A stretch of 64,000 bases of DNA from Petrolisthes cinctipes (Eukaryota; Arthropoda; Malacostraca; Decapoda; Porcellanidae), in NCBI GenBank assembly GCA_033782935.1, contig JAWQEG010003723.1, positions 1 through 64,000 of the forward strand, given 5' to 3'. The notes below the pieces were generated by a model. It saw only the letters and a program-made list of their open reading frames with translations, made no database searches and had not been told where the DNA came from. A program made the position numbers and the translations under genes. Positions 12,584 to 24,672 of this stretch are shown here, piece after piece; within the stretch, counting starts at the first letter, position 1; every line of letters begins with the position of its first letter.

Positions 12584-12946
12584 GGTAAATATTGAATGAA
12601 TTACCGTTATTGCGTACGTTTTTTCTACCTTCATTACCCACTTATTTAGACCATTCTAAGACTATTTTCTTCTATGGCATTTTCTCCGCAAATGCCCCAT
12701 TTCCAAGATAGGGCATACGCAAATGGGGCATTTTGAAATTAGTCTGACCTTACCTGACCTGACCTAACCTAACCTAGACCGCATCAGACTACCGGGACCT
12801 AACCTGGGCAAACTACCGGAACCTAACCTGGGCAAACTACCGGGAAATAATCGTGATAAAGTACAATAAATGACTGGGGCAAAATACTGGGACCCAACCG
12901 GATCTGGCAACACTGCTTCAAAACGGTAATTCTTTCAATAAATACC
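12584..12946. mobile_element. MITE family A, 363 bp
   Basis: Starts GGTAAATATTGAATGAATTA and ends with the near-inverse (GGTAATTCTTTCAATAAATACC). The length equals the copy at 39514-39876. The interior has the family words GCCCCATTTCCAAGATAGGG and repeated ACCTGGGCAAACTACCGG. Both sides are LINE sequence but not from the same LINE position, and no target duplication is visible, so the locus has been rearranged since insertion. Confidence 0.85.
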
Positions 12947-14870
12947 GAAACGAAATACACATCCACTTTCCTCGCAGACAACACACAAAACCACAAAAAA
13001 TTCTTCGGCTTTTTTAAAGCACGCAAACAAGACTCGACCGGTATTACAACATTACTACACAACAATTCCTTGGTTACACACCCACAAGACAAAGCCAACC
13101 CCCTTAACACACAATTCCAGTCTGTTTTTACCCATGAACATGAACACTTACCAGACATGCCAACACCATCACACCCACCTATCCCTCCCATTCATATAAA
13201 CACCCAAGGAATTGAGAAACTCTTATCTGAGGTAGACATACACAAAGCGACTGGACCAGACAATATACCCTGCAGGATATTGAGGACTAACGCTAGCGTT
13301 CTTGCCCCTGTCCTGCAGGTTATATTCTCACAGACTTTACAGACCGGTGAACTCCCCCAAGACTGGCTTTTGGCAAATGTGACCCCAATTTTTAAATCCG
13401 GAGACAGAACCCTTCCCATTAATTATAGACCTATTTCACTTACCTCAGTCCCCTGCAAAATTTTAGAACACATTATTCATAGACACATAATGGACCACTT
13501 TGATAGGCAAAATATACTGACTGACAATCAACACGGTTTTCGGCCTAAACGCTCGTGTGAGACATCTTGCAGTCCCTCAATGACACAAAAATTAGACAGG
13601 TCGACGCCATAGTATTAGACTTTGCCAAAGCCTTCGACAAAGTCCCTCACCAAAGACTACTACACAAATTAGAATTCTATGGCATACAGGGACAACTTCT
13701 TCACTGGATTAGAACGTTCTTGACTACCAGAAAGCAACGTGTAGTTCTTGACGGTAGTCAGTCTCCATCTGTTCCTGTGACCACTGGGGTACCCCAGGGC
13801 ACTGTCCTGGGTCCCTTTCTCTTCCTTTCATACATTAATGACCTCCCACTTTCACTTTCCTCTACCACTAGACTCTTTGCAGACGATAGCTTAGTTTACA
13901 GACCAATTAAAGATAGGAATGACTGCCTTCGACTATAGGACGACCTAACTGCACTTGAAGACTGGGAAGTCAAGTGGCAGATGACATTTAGACCAGACAA
14001 ATGCCATCACATCATACCCGTGCCCATAATGTCATTCCATATACATACCAACTACACAACACCAACCTCAACACAGTCACTTCCCACAAATACTTGGGCG
14101 TCCACATCTCAGCGGACATGAGGTGGAACACACATATAGGTAGCATCAGGGCCAAAGCTAGTAGGGTCCTGGGGTTCTTGCGCAGGAACCTCAGCAGGTG
14201 TAACACAAACACCAAAATTATTGCGTATAACACTTTCGTTCGGCCACATTTAGATTATTGCGACACCGTCTGGGACCCACACACTTACAATAATATCAAT
14301 AAACTAGAGTCCATACAAAACAAGACTGCAAGATGGGCCAGACGTGATTACAGACACACTACATCAGTCACTTTGCTTAAACAAGACACAAAACTAGACC
14401 CATTAGTAACACGAAGACAGATACACAGACAACAGATGATATACAAAATCACAAACAAGTTAGTTGACATAGACAAAGACACATATCTACACCCTACAAG
14501 TATACGATCCACTAGAGGCAGCCACAACTTAAAATACCATACATACCAGACAAGCACTGATATATTTAGGCACTCATTCTTTCCCCGCAGCATCCAAGAG
14601 TGGAATCATCTCCTATCTCACGTAGTTCATAGCCCCACTCTTGACACGTTTAGAAATAGGATCACCAATCATTACCTCCCCAATCCTAATCCTCAACCCA
14701 CAGTCCCTGACCCAATCCACCCTTATCCTAACCCTCTTCCTAATCCTACTCTGGATCCCTAAATCCCCCGCACAACCCCCGCATATTATGCCGCCCATGA
14801 GCGGCCCTCTGCGGGACCCACAAGTTCCACAACTTGAACTTGAACTGTGTAATTCGGAAATAATTTCGAT
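12947..14870 (+). pseudogene. non-LTR retrotransposon (LINE) reverse transcriptase, broken
   Basis: Three consecutive frames cover most of an RT domain. The first gives HKATGPDNIPCRILRTNA, then INYRPISLTSVPCKILEHII and QHGFRPKRSCET; the second DFAKAFDKVPHQRLLHKLEF, GVPQGTVLGPFLF and the catalytic box FADDS; the third KYLGVHISADMRWNTHI and RPHLDYCDTVWDP. These are the ordered RT and thumb motifs of a LINE of the broad CR1/L2/Jockey group; I cannot fix the clade. It is dead: a 1-base frameshift near 13565, an in-frame stop (13936-13938) just after the catalytic box and another frameshift near 14000. The endonuclease part is missing, so it is 5'-truncated. It ends near 14762-14870 in C-rich sequence before shell element C resumes. 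Confidence 0.88.
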
Positions 14871-15218
14871 TCTTCAAGAGTAAATGGGGAAATTTCTACC
14901 AGACCGTCAATGTTGAGGAGCAAACACAGGGAATTATGGAGGTAAAAAGGGAAATTCTGATGTTAAAGATGGGGAAATTCCGCCAAGCAGACCTGGCAAC
15001 ACTGAGACGTGTAAACAAAACAATCTTTAAACTTGACGAAGAAGCATGTAAGACTTGTTGGTATAAATGTTCTTGTAGGTAGGATGCTATTATTCTCTTT
15101 ATTAATGATTTACTGGTATGTCATTTAATTGTTTAATGAGGTGTTACGTATTACATTATTTTTTCTTTGAGACTGTTTGAAATTTATTGACGGCGGCATT
15201 CCTAAGTCGATCAAAAGT

Positions 15219-15530
15219 GTAAATATTGAAAGAATTACCGTTATTGCTTACGGTTTTTCTACCTTCTTTACCCACTTATTTAGACCATTCTAAGACTATT
15301 TTCTTCTATGGCATTTCCTCTGCAAATGCCCCATTTCCAAGATAGGGCATATTCAAATGGGGCATTTTGAAATTAGCCTAACCTAACCTAACCTAGACCG
15401 CATCAGACTACCGGGACCTAACCTGGGCAAACTACCGGGAAATAACCATGTTAAAGTACAGGAAATGACTGGGACCTAGCCGGATCTGGCAACACTGCTA
15501 CAAAACAGCAATTCTTTCAATAAATACTGT
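15219..15530. mobile_element. MITE family A, diverged copy
   Basis: Same order of blocks as at 12584-12946: TATTGAAAGAATTACCGTTA, GCCCCATTTCCAAGATAGGG, CGCATCAGACTACCGGGACC, GGATCTGGCAACACTGC and CAATTCTTTCAATAAATAC. One internal ACCTGGGCAAACTACC unit fewer than the full copies. Target duplication not evident. Confidence 0.8.
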
Positions 15531-15601
15531 ACCAAAATATCTGGTTCAACTATTAAAGATGTTACTACATTATTTCTTTCTTACTGTATATTACTTTATT
15601 G

Positions 15602-15953
15602 GGTAAATTTATAGAAGTACTGAGTTTACTATATTGTATATTTTAGTATCATTACCCACTATTTTGGACCATTCTAAGACACTTTTCATCTATGGTGTTT
15701 CTCTCGGAGATATCGAGATATGCCCAGTTTTACAAATATAATTTGGAAATTAGTCTGACCTAACCTAACCTAGACCACAGCAGAATACTGGGACCTCACC
15801 TGGGCAAACTACCGGGACCTAACCTGGGCAAACTACCGGGATATAACCGGTGTAAACTATCATAAAGTGACCGGGGCAAATTCCCGGGACCTAGCCGGAT
15901 GTGGTAACAATGCGTGGCCCTAGCCAAGAACGCAGTACTTCTGTAATAATACC
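15602..15953. mobile_element. MITE family B, 352 bp, perfect 8-bp target duplication
   Basis: Ends are GGTAAATTTATAGAAGTACT and the inverse of GGTATTATTACAGAAGTACT. CTTTATTG flanks it on both sides (15594-15601 and 15954-15961), a perfect 8-bp duplication as made by hAT transposases. The interior shares the repeated ACCTGGGCAAACTACCGGGA block with family A but has a different GC-rich end (CGTGGCCCTAGCCAAGAACG). Non-coding. Confidence 0.88.
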
Positions 15954-16109
15954 CTTTATTGCTTTACCAACCTTACCTCTAACTTGCTTTGTATATTTTG
16001 TTAAGGAACACTGCAAAATGGACTCTGAATACTTTAGTGATTATTACTATTGAAGCCATGATTGATTTGCTACTCTAACCTAATTTAATTGTACTGTATT
16101 AATTTTCAG

Positions 16110-16180
16110 AGGCACTTCTGGGCAATGTGTGTGTACAGACATCTACTGTAATAGGACAACTGCTCATAACCCTTGTTTAG
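16110..16180 (+). other. candidate 5' UTR exon of the RAB34/36 gene
   Basis: Bracketed by a good acceptor (TTAATTTTCAG) and a strong donor (TTTAG then GTAAGCC), upstream of the first coding exon, which itself has an acceptor (TATTTTTTAG, ending 16520). It contains a short upstream ATG frame (MCVYRHLL). No other gene needs it. Inference from splice signals only. Confidence 0.45.
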
Positions 16181-16524
16181 GTAAGCCACATTACAATCAT
16201 ATCATTGACTGGAAATATAGCATAGAATAATAGGGTTATATACTAAGTTACACAACCTTTTGTAGAATTTATCAATCTGGCAAAAGGTTTTCCAGCCAGA
16301 TATACATCCTAAATCCGATTCTTTAAAAAAAACCACACAGCTTCAAGTTTGACATTAAGCAACAGTAAGGCACATAATGATAAACATATTTAAATACTAA
16401 ATAACAGTAATGCACATAATTTAATTTGAAAGGATTGAGTATCTTTTCTCACACAGTTGTACAAATAGCTAACTTAGGAGAGATGAAAAATTGTCTCTCA
16501 TATGCTATTATATTTTTTAGAGAA

Positions 16525-19500
16525 ATGGCTACATTGAGTACAAGATCAGTTGACAGTACTATCGTACAGCCTGGTACAGTTCAATATTATGTGTCTGGCT
16601 GTAATGTTGTGATTACCAATACAGGACTAATGCAGCTGAGTCGGTCTGCGGTGTACACGATGATGCAGACTAAAGCAGAGAAAGATCGAATCATCAATTC
16701 CCTCCCTCCACCCTTCCTCAGACAGGTAGTTATCCTTTGAACTTTACCTTTAAGGCTATACCAGTAGTTATGATTTAAAATTCTCTTTGTTTTCATTTTC
16801 AAAGTTAATGTAGTTATTCATTTTATTTATACTGTAAATACCCTTAGTAAATATTGTAAATACTCTTCATTATGTGCTTTTGAAGCAAATAATTATGGTA
16901 CAGTATATATGTTTAATGTAGTTATTGTTGTATGTGGGTTAACATATACTTCATTTTAAGTAATCATCATACAGTATAAAGATTTGGTAGGTTCAGTGCA
17001 TTGCTTGTCACTGTTTTTTATATGAAAATAATCATTTTTCATGAAGCATAACTGAGCACTGCATTTTTATATTGGTATAATGCAGGCAACTCCACATGTT
17101 GACGATGACTTTGATGAGATGGCAAAGAATGCTGCCAATGGGACTCGGATGGTGGAGGCTGGACTCAAGATATCCAAAATGATCATTCTTGGAGATTTGG
17201 CCACGGGCAAAACCAGCCTTGTCAACAGGTTGGTTATACCAGCTAAATTGTAAATTTTCTATCTACTGTATCACTCTGATGTCTTGCTCCCTTTGGGAGT
17301 GTCCATGGCAAAAAAGTCTCCAGCTCTCCCTGTTTCAATATTTTGTCCTTGCTTAGTCAAGTCCTCTCCTTCCACTCTGTTCAACCATCTGACATTCATA
17401 CCCTGTGGTGTGTTGCAAAGTTAATCACTTCAGCTTCTGCTCTCATTAAACATTGCCTTACATTTACTGACATTAATTTTCAGTCATTCTATTAAATACA
17501 CCCTGCAATGTGGCTTACTGATACCCCTGCTCTTCATTATGCCACTTATTTTATCTGGTGCATTTACCTTCTTCATTTATCAAAATATTGTCGTGAGATT
17601 GTGTATGTCTTTCCAGATTGTGCCACCAAGTGTTTGATGCCAACTACAAGGCCACCATTGGAGTTGACTTTGAGGTGGAGAGGTTTGACATCCTTGGTAT
17701 TCCCTTCAACCTTCAGATGTGAGTGTTTTGCACTAAAACAGTAATAAAAAATATAAAGTTTACAAATCCAAAATAATAAGTTTTTGCTTGTACACATACA
17801 CACGCACCTGCACACACTCACACACACAATATTCTGAGAGAGACAGATGACAGTTTGGGAAAAGGCAAATATACCTTATTGTATGGTTGCTGGGATACGA
17901 TATTAAGTATGACAAGAGGAAGACGAAAAGAGAGACGGGAAGAGCTGCCTGATTAAATTTGATCACAATTTCTATTAAAAATGGGTTATCATTTTTCACA
18001 AATTGTGGTTACTGGAATATACAATATGATATATGTAGCAGAATGTGACGGTGACTGGCTGAAGCCTAGCTTGATAATCATTTCAATCAATCATATTTTT
18101 GGGAAATGTTCTGTTTTTAGATTTACTTATCTCCCATTCAGTTTCTGTTTGTCTATCAGTGAATCTGTCTGTAGAATGATACCTTGTAGCCTGTGGAAGG
18201 AAAGTGAAAATTACTGTATTATAGTACGGTATTAACCAAAGTGAAAACCTAGGTACCGTAAGATACTGAATTAATAAATTTTTATCAGTGCTTATTCTTT
18301 TAATATATTTTCCATTTGCAATAATTGTTTATGAATATGAAGTAAGCTTTTAGTAATATTTTCATCTGAGATTTCCTTACTGTGTTTGGTGTAAACCAAA
18401 GCTGCATACTGTAGATATTAACAGGTGATTAGTGTGACTGATGAGAGTACTTTACAGATGGGACACAGCAGGGCAGGAGAGGTTTAAGAGCATTGCTGCT
18501 TCTTACTACAGGGGTGCCCAAAGTGAGTGACTGTTTGCTTTCATTTCAGTATAGGAACTGCCTCCATTTATTTCTATGAACAATAAAAACCTCATCTCTT
18601 GCATTTTTTGCTATCAATATTGGTTGCATTAAATGTGAGTGTATAACATAATGGTGTAACCCATTTTTTCTGTGTCATCTCCAGGAATTATTGTGTTTGA
18701 TCTGACAACAATTGAACAATTTCCCGTCTTGTGTGTGTTAGCAGTGGTAATGGTTGTCACTGATGCAACATGATGCAATAACACGCTGACCTCATATTTA
18801 TTTACAGCAATAATGATTGTGTTTGATGTGACCAACATTATGACACTGATACACACCGCACAATGGCTGGAGGAGGGACGGCAAGCCAACTCCACCACGC
18901 AGCCTCTCGTCTTCCTAGTGGCTACTAAACGAGATCTTCTGGTACCATAGTTCTTCTGTATTGTTGCATTTTATTTCTAAGACTGTTCTCATAAAGCACA
19001 TAGCTTTCTATCATAATGCACATTTTATATTTCTTTGAAGTCACAAGGTATTTTTCCACATTCAGTTTTTTACATTCTATGGGAATTTCAAAAACTACAG
19101 TAAATCCCCATAAATCAGCATTGTTTTACTTGGAATTTGATGTAGGTACAGTATATCTGTGTAGCCTGCCAATAAATGTACAGTACATTTAATAGCTTGT
19201 GTGGCTTTCCAGGGGGAAGGATTATACCAGAAAATTGAACAAGAGGCATGTCGTGTGGCTAAGGCTTTAGGTGCAGAATACTGGGCTGTGTCTTCCAAGA
19301 CTGGGGACAATGTGGAGGCCCTCTTCCTGAGAGTGGCTGCCCTTACATTCAATCAATCAGTAGTCAGGGAGGTGAGCAGTGAAAGAAACCACAACGACTG
19401 TAGCCTCAGTAAGTCTCATCCAGATTATTTTGTCCCGTATTCTTGTTCATACTAATCTATTGTCTTGATGGTATTTAAATGGGAAATGTTGATAAGTTGC

Positions 19501-19689
19501 AAAAATAGTCAATTTCTAACTACCTATAAAAGCATAGTGCCAAAGAACAATATAAATTTTCTAATAAGTATGTTAAACTCACCCTATAATTATTTAAATA
19601 ATCTCCTCCACAACTCCACAGAGATTGGTGATATGCTGGATGATAGATCTCGGTCTCGTCGCAAGCCAATGTGTAACTGCAGTAAGTAA
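16525..19689 (+). CDS. RAB34/36-like: RAB34/RAB36-type small GTPase, 7 coding exons
   Basis: Exons 16525-16725, 17086-17228, 17617-17718, 18458-18522, 18808-18941, 19213-19371 and 19624-19689 join in phase to 289 residues. An N-terminal extension of about 85 residues precedes the GTPase fold. The P-loop is GDLATGKTS, the effector region YKATIGVDFEVERF, switch II WDTAGQERFK, the base-recognition motif TKRD in place of NKxD, and the third base motif SSKTG in place of SAK. The long N-terminus, the TKRD variant and EYWAVSSKTGDNV match RAB34/RAB36, Golgi Rabs linked to lysosome positioning, macropinocytosis and ciliogenesis. The start is the first ATG after a 5' UTR acceptor (AGAAATGG). The last exon uses the second AG of CACAGAG; only this keeps frame and gives IGDMLDDRSRSRRKPMCNC. 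The end is CNCSK, so the two cysteines are not the last residues; GTAAGTAA at the stop could also be a donor, so the C-terminus is the least certain part. Confidence 0.9.
18683..18775 (+). pseudogene. ghost copy of the start of RAB exon 5
   Basis: CATCTCCAG is followed by GAATTATTGTGTTTGATCTG, which resembles the true exon 5 start 125 bases further on (TTTACAG then CAATAATGATTGTGTTTGAT). In the phase of the preceding exon it reads RIIVFDLTTIEQF and then leaves the family sequence, reaching a stop near 18770. It looks like a decayed tandem duplicate of the exon 5 acceptor and first codons. Splicing to it would truncate the protein after the switch II region. Confidence 0.55.
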
Positions 19690-22600
19690 CATTAGACAGT
19701 TTTTGTGTGTTACTGTCTAAACCCCTTGGCTACATAACTCTGTTTCACTACTGTATTCATCTCTGGCTAACACCAGACAATTTTTACTTGCCACAGGGAC
19801 ACCACATTTAACGTACAGATTAAGGTGCTTGTAGTAAACTGGAGATTTACTAATTCCACTACACAATGTCACTAAGCAGATGGAATAGGCTAATACTGAG
19901 GTAACCTGCTATTTGGCACACTTTAGAAATCCTAATCCCTTTATACTTGGGTGATATATTGTACAGTAGTAGCAGATTTTCCTTTGCTGACAGTTCAATG
20001 TCCAGTGCAGTAAATAAAAAAATCTTTGGACATTATTCACAAATTGTGGAAAGGTAATAGGCAATCGAGTATGATGAGGGCTTCCCCTTGACACAAGAAA
20101 ATCATCTGATGTTGATTTGCCCATGGAAAAGTTGCAAACTTTATCATGCCGGTAAGTAGTACTGTATGGGGTTGTCATATGTATGAAGCACTGTCAGGCC
20201 TGCTTCATGCAATTAGTTTTTAGCCACACTATTTTTCCATGGCTCAATTTGCCGTAATTTCATTCATTTCTAAACTGCACAACAAAAATGCAGTAGGCCC
20301 CACACCTAGCTTATTTTTATGTTATTTGGCCCATGTGCACTTTATTTTTCTTGCCAATTCAGAAACATTAGACACTTGGGTATTGAATAATGACCCAAGG
20401 TAATATCAGGATGTGAAAGATATAGGAATATTTTTGCTCAAAATTAATTATGAAATTAATGGAAACTATTTTCTATGTTTATTTTTGAGTTTGTGCTATT
20501 ACTCTTTCATATTTTATTGGATCTGAATTACTTGTACAGTAATATGAAGTAGAATTGCTTTCCATTCTAAGAATGTGTTTATGGTAGTCATTATCCACTT
20601 ACCAAATATTTTGCAAATTCTGTAAGATGGAATAGTGACTCTAGGGTGAATATGATTAATGATTGCTTCCTTACCTAGGAGTTTCTTGGCTATCTAGTCA
20701 TTATGTGATAAGTACTGTAATTACATTATACAGAGCTAGAACTTAATATATGGAATAATCCTACAAGCATTTTGATAGGATATTATTTGTATGACTTGTG
20801 ACAAAAGAATCTAAAGTATCAGTATCTCAAACCAATTTATATACTAACTGATGTACAAAATGTCCCTTACATTTATATAGATACTTGTATCTGCAGCTGT
20901 AGTTATAAGCTTTGAAAGAACCTGATTACAAACCAAATATTTCATCATAACATTTATGCTAATTTCCATAAGCAGTGCACTCATACATTCCTTAGGAATT
21001 AATGTTACCCTAAGTATTGAGAAACTCTGAATCAAAGACTTGATAACTGTGGTGCTATGATAAGGAACTTGCCTTTTAGATAGAAAGGAGAAATAATTGT
21101 TTTAAATATATTTTTGTTGTAGTCTAGTAGCCTACTGTGTAGTATTAACAGCTAAGCTGCAACACACAATTTGTTTAAGTACATGAGATGGATTTTTCTT
21201 AATATAAGATTACGGTACAAGATGAATAGTCTCCTGTGGCTTGTTGCTAAGTTATAAATATATCTCATGTGAATAAACATTCATGAAGGCACAGCTTATA
21301 CAGTAAGCACAGGTGTGATTAATATTATAGTCTTCAAGATAGTATTCATAAGGTCATGGTTATAACTATGACATGTCTTGTCAGGTATTTTAGTTTTAAG
21401 GTATACATTAAGTAAAATTAACACAGCAGACTTTTCACATTATCAGGGGAGATGATACTATTAATGATAAGCTATATGGCTTTGAACTGCTCGATATAAA
21501 AAGAAATTGTGTTATTGGAGGTAAACCTTGTTAAAGAGCGATACAGTACTCAATCCAAAATACTCTATTATGCATTACTAAATTTTCACAATAATCGCTA
21601 TATAAAAAAGCATGTTATTGTAGGTATGACTACAGTATATGGCACTATTCAGTCTAACTATTCATAAAAAAAACAATGCTAACTGCCAATGAGGTTTTTA
21701 AACTGAGCTCACTCATTTACCTCGACTGTGTTTATCTCATGAATCTCAATATCCTACTTAATATGTCGTATGATCTATTTAGGTTGAAGTTAATTTTCAT
21801 ATGGACTCATTTATTTATATGACCAAGAAAAGCCAAAACTTTTCAAAGTGTGAACTTAGTTACATTAGAATAAAATTTATGTAATTGTATGTAATGTGAA
21901 CAGTATTGGGAATTACTGTAGTTTTTTTTGTACTGTGCCACTGTCATATCCTGGAACTTTTACTAAATGGTGTGATGTATATTCATCCATGTACAGTGCC
22001 TGTTATTTGCAATATAATACAGTACTCCATGTAGAGAAACATACAGATCTCAAGTACTGTACAGAAATTTAGTATTAAGAATCAGGAACCATATCTGTAA
22101 GCTATAATAAGAGCAAGGGCTTTGACTGTGATGAAAACAGTTTTAGTATCAGATACTAACCACCTTTTTCTAAACAATACACATTATTTTGTGTCATCTT
22201 ACCAAATCCGCATGCAGGGTGCACCAAAATACATTTTTGTACATGAATGTTGACCATTTACATGATGCTCTGGCCTCCAATTTAAGTAATGTAGGACTGT
22301 ATTCCATATATACTGGATCTGTCTTCTTTCATGTCACCGACTTGGTGGGAGACATAAATGTTTACAATTAATATAGACTATTGTACTGTAATAGTAGGAA
22401 GTTTGATGTGCATGCACAAGGAATGCCAAAAGTAATCTTTCAGAAATTTTTCCATCTAGTGTCAAGAAAATTATAGGTAGCACTGATTTACCATCCCTGG
22501 GAGAACATCAATAACAACAACAACCATCTTTGTTACTTTTACTTTTTTTTTTCATAGTCCATTTTGGGGAACAAAATAATGAAGGTATTTGACATTAAAA

Positions 22601-24357
22601 TGTTACCATATTTTAATTAACATTTAGCATGAACTAAATCAGCTAGCAGTATTTAGTATAATGCAAAATGTATTTCAAGTTAGTATCTTATGTGCAGTAC
22701 CATATAATTTGAAGCAGCAGTTAAGCAAAAGTGCATAAGCTTCATATACAATAGAAAAATCCGTATGAAATAATAAAAATTCCAAGAGCAGCTTCAGCAA
22801 GATTGTGTACTTGTTGCTTATTGTGAGTGTCTGCTGTGAATCCTCGCCTTCCACTCATTATTTCCAAACCGTCCATCGTCTGCCTTAGATTGTTGCATGG
22901 CAGTAAAGTGTGAAATTTAACAAATTTTTTATTACCTTCATTTGGAGTAATCGTTATTGAATATTAGCAAAATATGTAAGGTGTTGTTTATCAAATTTGG
23001 TAGCAGATCAGAAAATCAAAGCTGGAGACATAATTGGGAAGGGTAAATAATATATATAGTACTTGTACTTGTAACAAATGGTTAGTGTAATCCAATCCAC
23101 AAGAGGGAAATCCAAAGAATGTGCACGGAAGAGAGTGCATTCAGGAAACATAATACTATCGTGAACAGCCATTTACCTCTCCTTAGAGAGAGAGAGGTGT
23201 TCAATCAGTGAGTCTTACTGAATTAACCTGGAGCCTAAGGCGGCGTCCACACTAGGGGTAATGTCGCAGGTGGTGGAACGTTGGGTTGTGTTCCTGGGAT
23301 GTGATCGCGTCCACACTATACAAAACAGTTACACGGCATGCCCCCAGTATCGTACGTCTGCCACCACGCTGGTAGGCAGTGGGGCAAAGACGATACCCAT
23401 CCGGCATGTCTCGGATGGCAGTTGCCCAGTCAGCAGAGTACCAACCCTACCACGCTTACCGATGTTAAAATTAACTTAGGGGTGGTAATGAAACTTTTTT
23501 TGCAGACTGTACAGTAAACTCAGAAAATGCGTGTGTACTGTACGAGTAAAAACTCGAAGAACTGTTGGTGAAAACTGAACAATATTACGTGTGCCATCAG
23601 CCCCCCCCCCTACCCTCAATACACTAATGCTTAAGTCTAACTCATTTAGAGTGAACAACCTCTCAATGGACTTTGTCCTTACTTCTAACATGAGTTTAGA
23701 ATTACTGTACTGTATTTTGTATGTACAGTACAGTATTAATTCCAATTTACCCCCTAGGTCATATTAATCTTCCAGTAACAGACAAGGTTAACCCCCTTTT
23801 TGTCCATTAAATCGAGGGTCGAGGGTAATACAAGTACAGTACATACCATATTGTTCACCTTAAAAGTTGCTGCATTGTGGAACACACAACATTCCTTTAG
23901 AAAAGCAATTTTAAGAAAAAATAATTCTGGAGAGACAATTTATTTGCTACTACTCATGTGCACAGATGCACAGTGGGCATTGTTCACATTCATCACCTGT
24001 CTGATATTGTTAGTATGGCAATGACTTACACAATCAATAAATATATATATATGTGTCTCGGTGCAAGAAAATAAAAATCAATATAACCTCCCACGCAAAA
24101 CTGAAAACTCTAAAAATCCTGGTGAATACAAATAAAAAGCAGTATATTTATCCTCGACTTCTAAGGATTTATCATCATCCAATATCACTAGCATCATCGT
24201 CAATCAGGGCATGATTGCCACCTCACCTTAAAGAGGGTTTTGGTGACAAGAGCTTTCACCATTGGGTAAGATTTGAGCATAATTTTCAGGAAGGTTTATA
24301 GTTACCTAAACTCATCTTAATTTTAACAATGTATGAGCAACATTAGTTCAATTAAGC
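19690..24357. other. no gene seen
   Basis: AT-rich intergenic sequence, part of it probably the 3' UTR of the RAB gene (an AATAAA at 20013-20018 is a candidate end). Open frames are short, lack splice context and show no domain. The only structured item is a Tc1-like transposon end at about 23400-23509. The words TACAGTA/TACTGTA are very frequent here. Confidence 0.6.
23400..23509. mobile_element. Tc1/mariner-like element end (inverse orientation)
   Basis: Matches, in inverse orientation, the first 110 bases of the element at 30422: CAGAGTACCAACCCTACCAC, CGATGTTAAAATTAAC, GGGGTGGTAATGAAAC and a terminal TTTTTTTGCAGACTG followed by TA. The rest of the element was not recognised to the left. 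Confidence 0.7.
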
Positions 24358-24672
24358 GCAGCTTCTGGCTAGCACAGTGGTAGAGTCTGCGGCTGCAATT
24401 TCTGTGGTCCAGCGTTCAATCCTTGCTCGGGATATGATAAAAATCTTTCACTGATGCCAAAGGTTAGGGTTTGAGTCAGCTGTCTGAGGTCTTCCTGCTT
24501 ATGCAGCCATAGCCGAAGCTGACTCGGGTCTCACGTGGGTGGAGAGGTCTCTGGGCCACTCATCATCCTTGTGATGCGTGCTATAGTTGTGTTTCATACA
24601 GTCTAGTGTGTGTTACACTCTGTCCCATTGACTGCCACTCATTGGCGACCTTTAACCTTTTAACCTTTATAC
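24358..24672 (+). mobile_element. tRNA-derived SINE
   Basis: The head has the two internal RNA polymerase III promoter boxes in tRNA order: A box TAGCACAGTGG at about 24370-24380 and a B-box-like GCGTTCAATCC at about 24412-24422, some 30 bases apart. A tRNA-unrelated body follows (GAGGTCTTCCTGCTTATGCA, GCTGACTCGGGTCTCACGTG), then a simple CCTTTAACCTTTTAACCTTT tail. No functional tRNA: the acceptor stem does not close. It is the only SINE I recognised. Confidence 0.8.

Larger units (their letters stand above)
12205..15004. mobile_element. hAT-like element C (shell carrying LINE pieces and a MITE)
   Basis: The left end is CAGTGTTGCCAGG and the right end its inverse, CCTGGCAACACTG. The flanks are AGACGAGT (12197-12204) and AGACGTGT (15005-15012), an 8-bp target duplication with one mismatch; 8-bp duplications and CAGTG ends are typical of the hAT superfamily. 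Both ends carry repeated subterminal words AGGGAAATT/GGGGAAATTTC (five or more copies), as transposase-binding sites of hAT elements do. The interior is not transposase: it holds a LINE fragment, a 363-bp MITE and a broken reverse-transcriptase region. A related end is seen at about 38008 in inverse orientation. Confidence 0.7.

Noticed and set aside
14012..14798. Minus-strand open frames across the LINE
   Set aside because: Shadows of the reverse-transcriptase frames on the opposite strand.
24358..24440. A functional tRNA gene
   Set aside because: A- and B-box motifs are present but the acceptor stem does not pair and a SINE body and tail follow.
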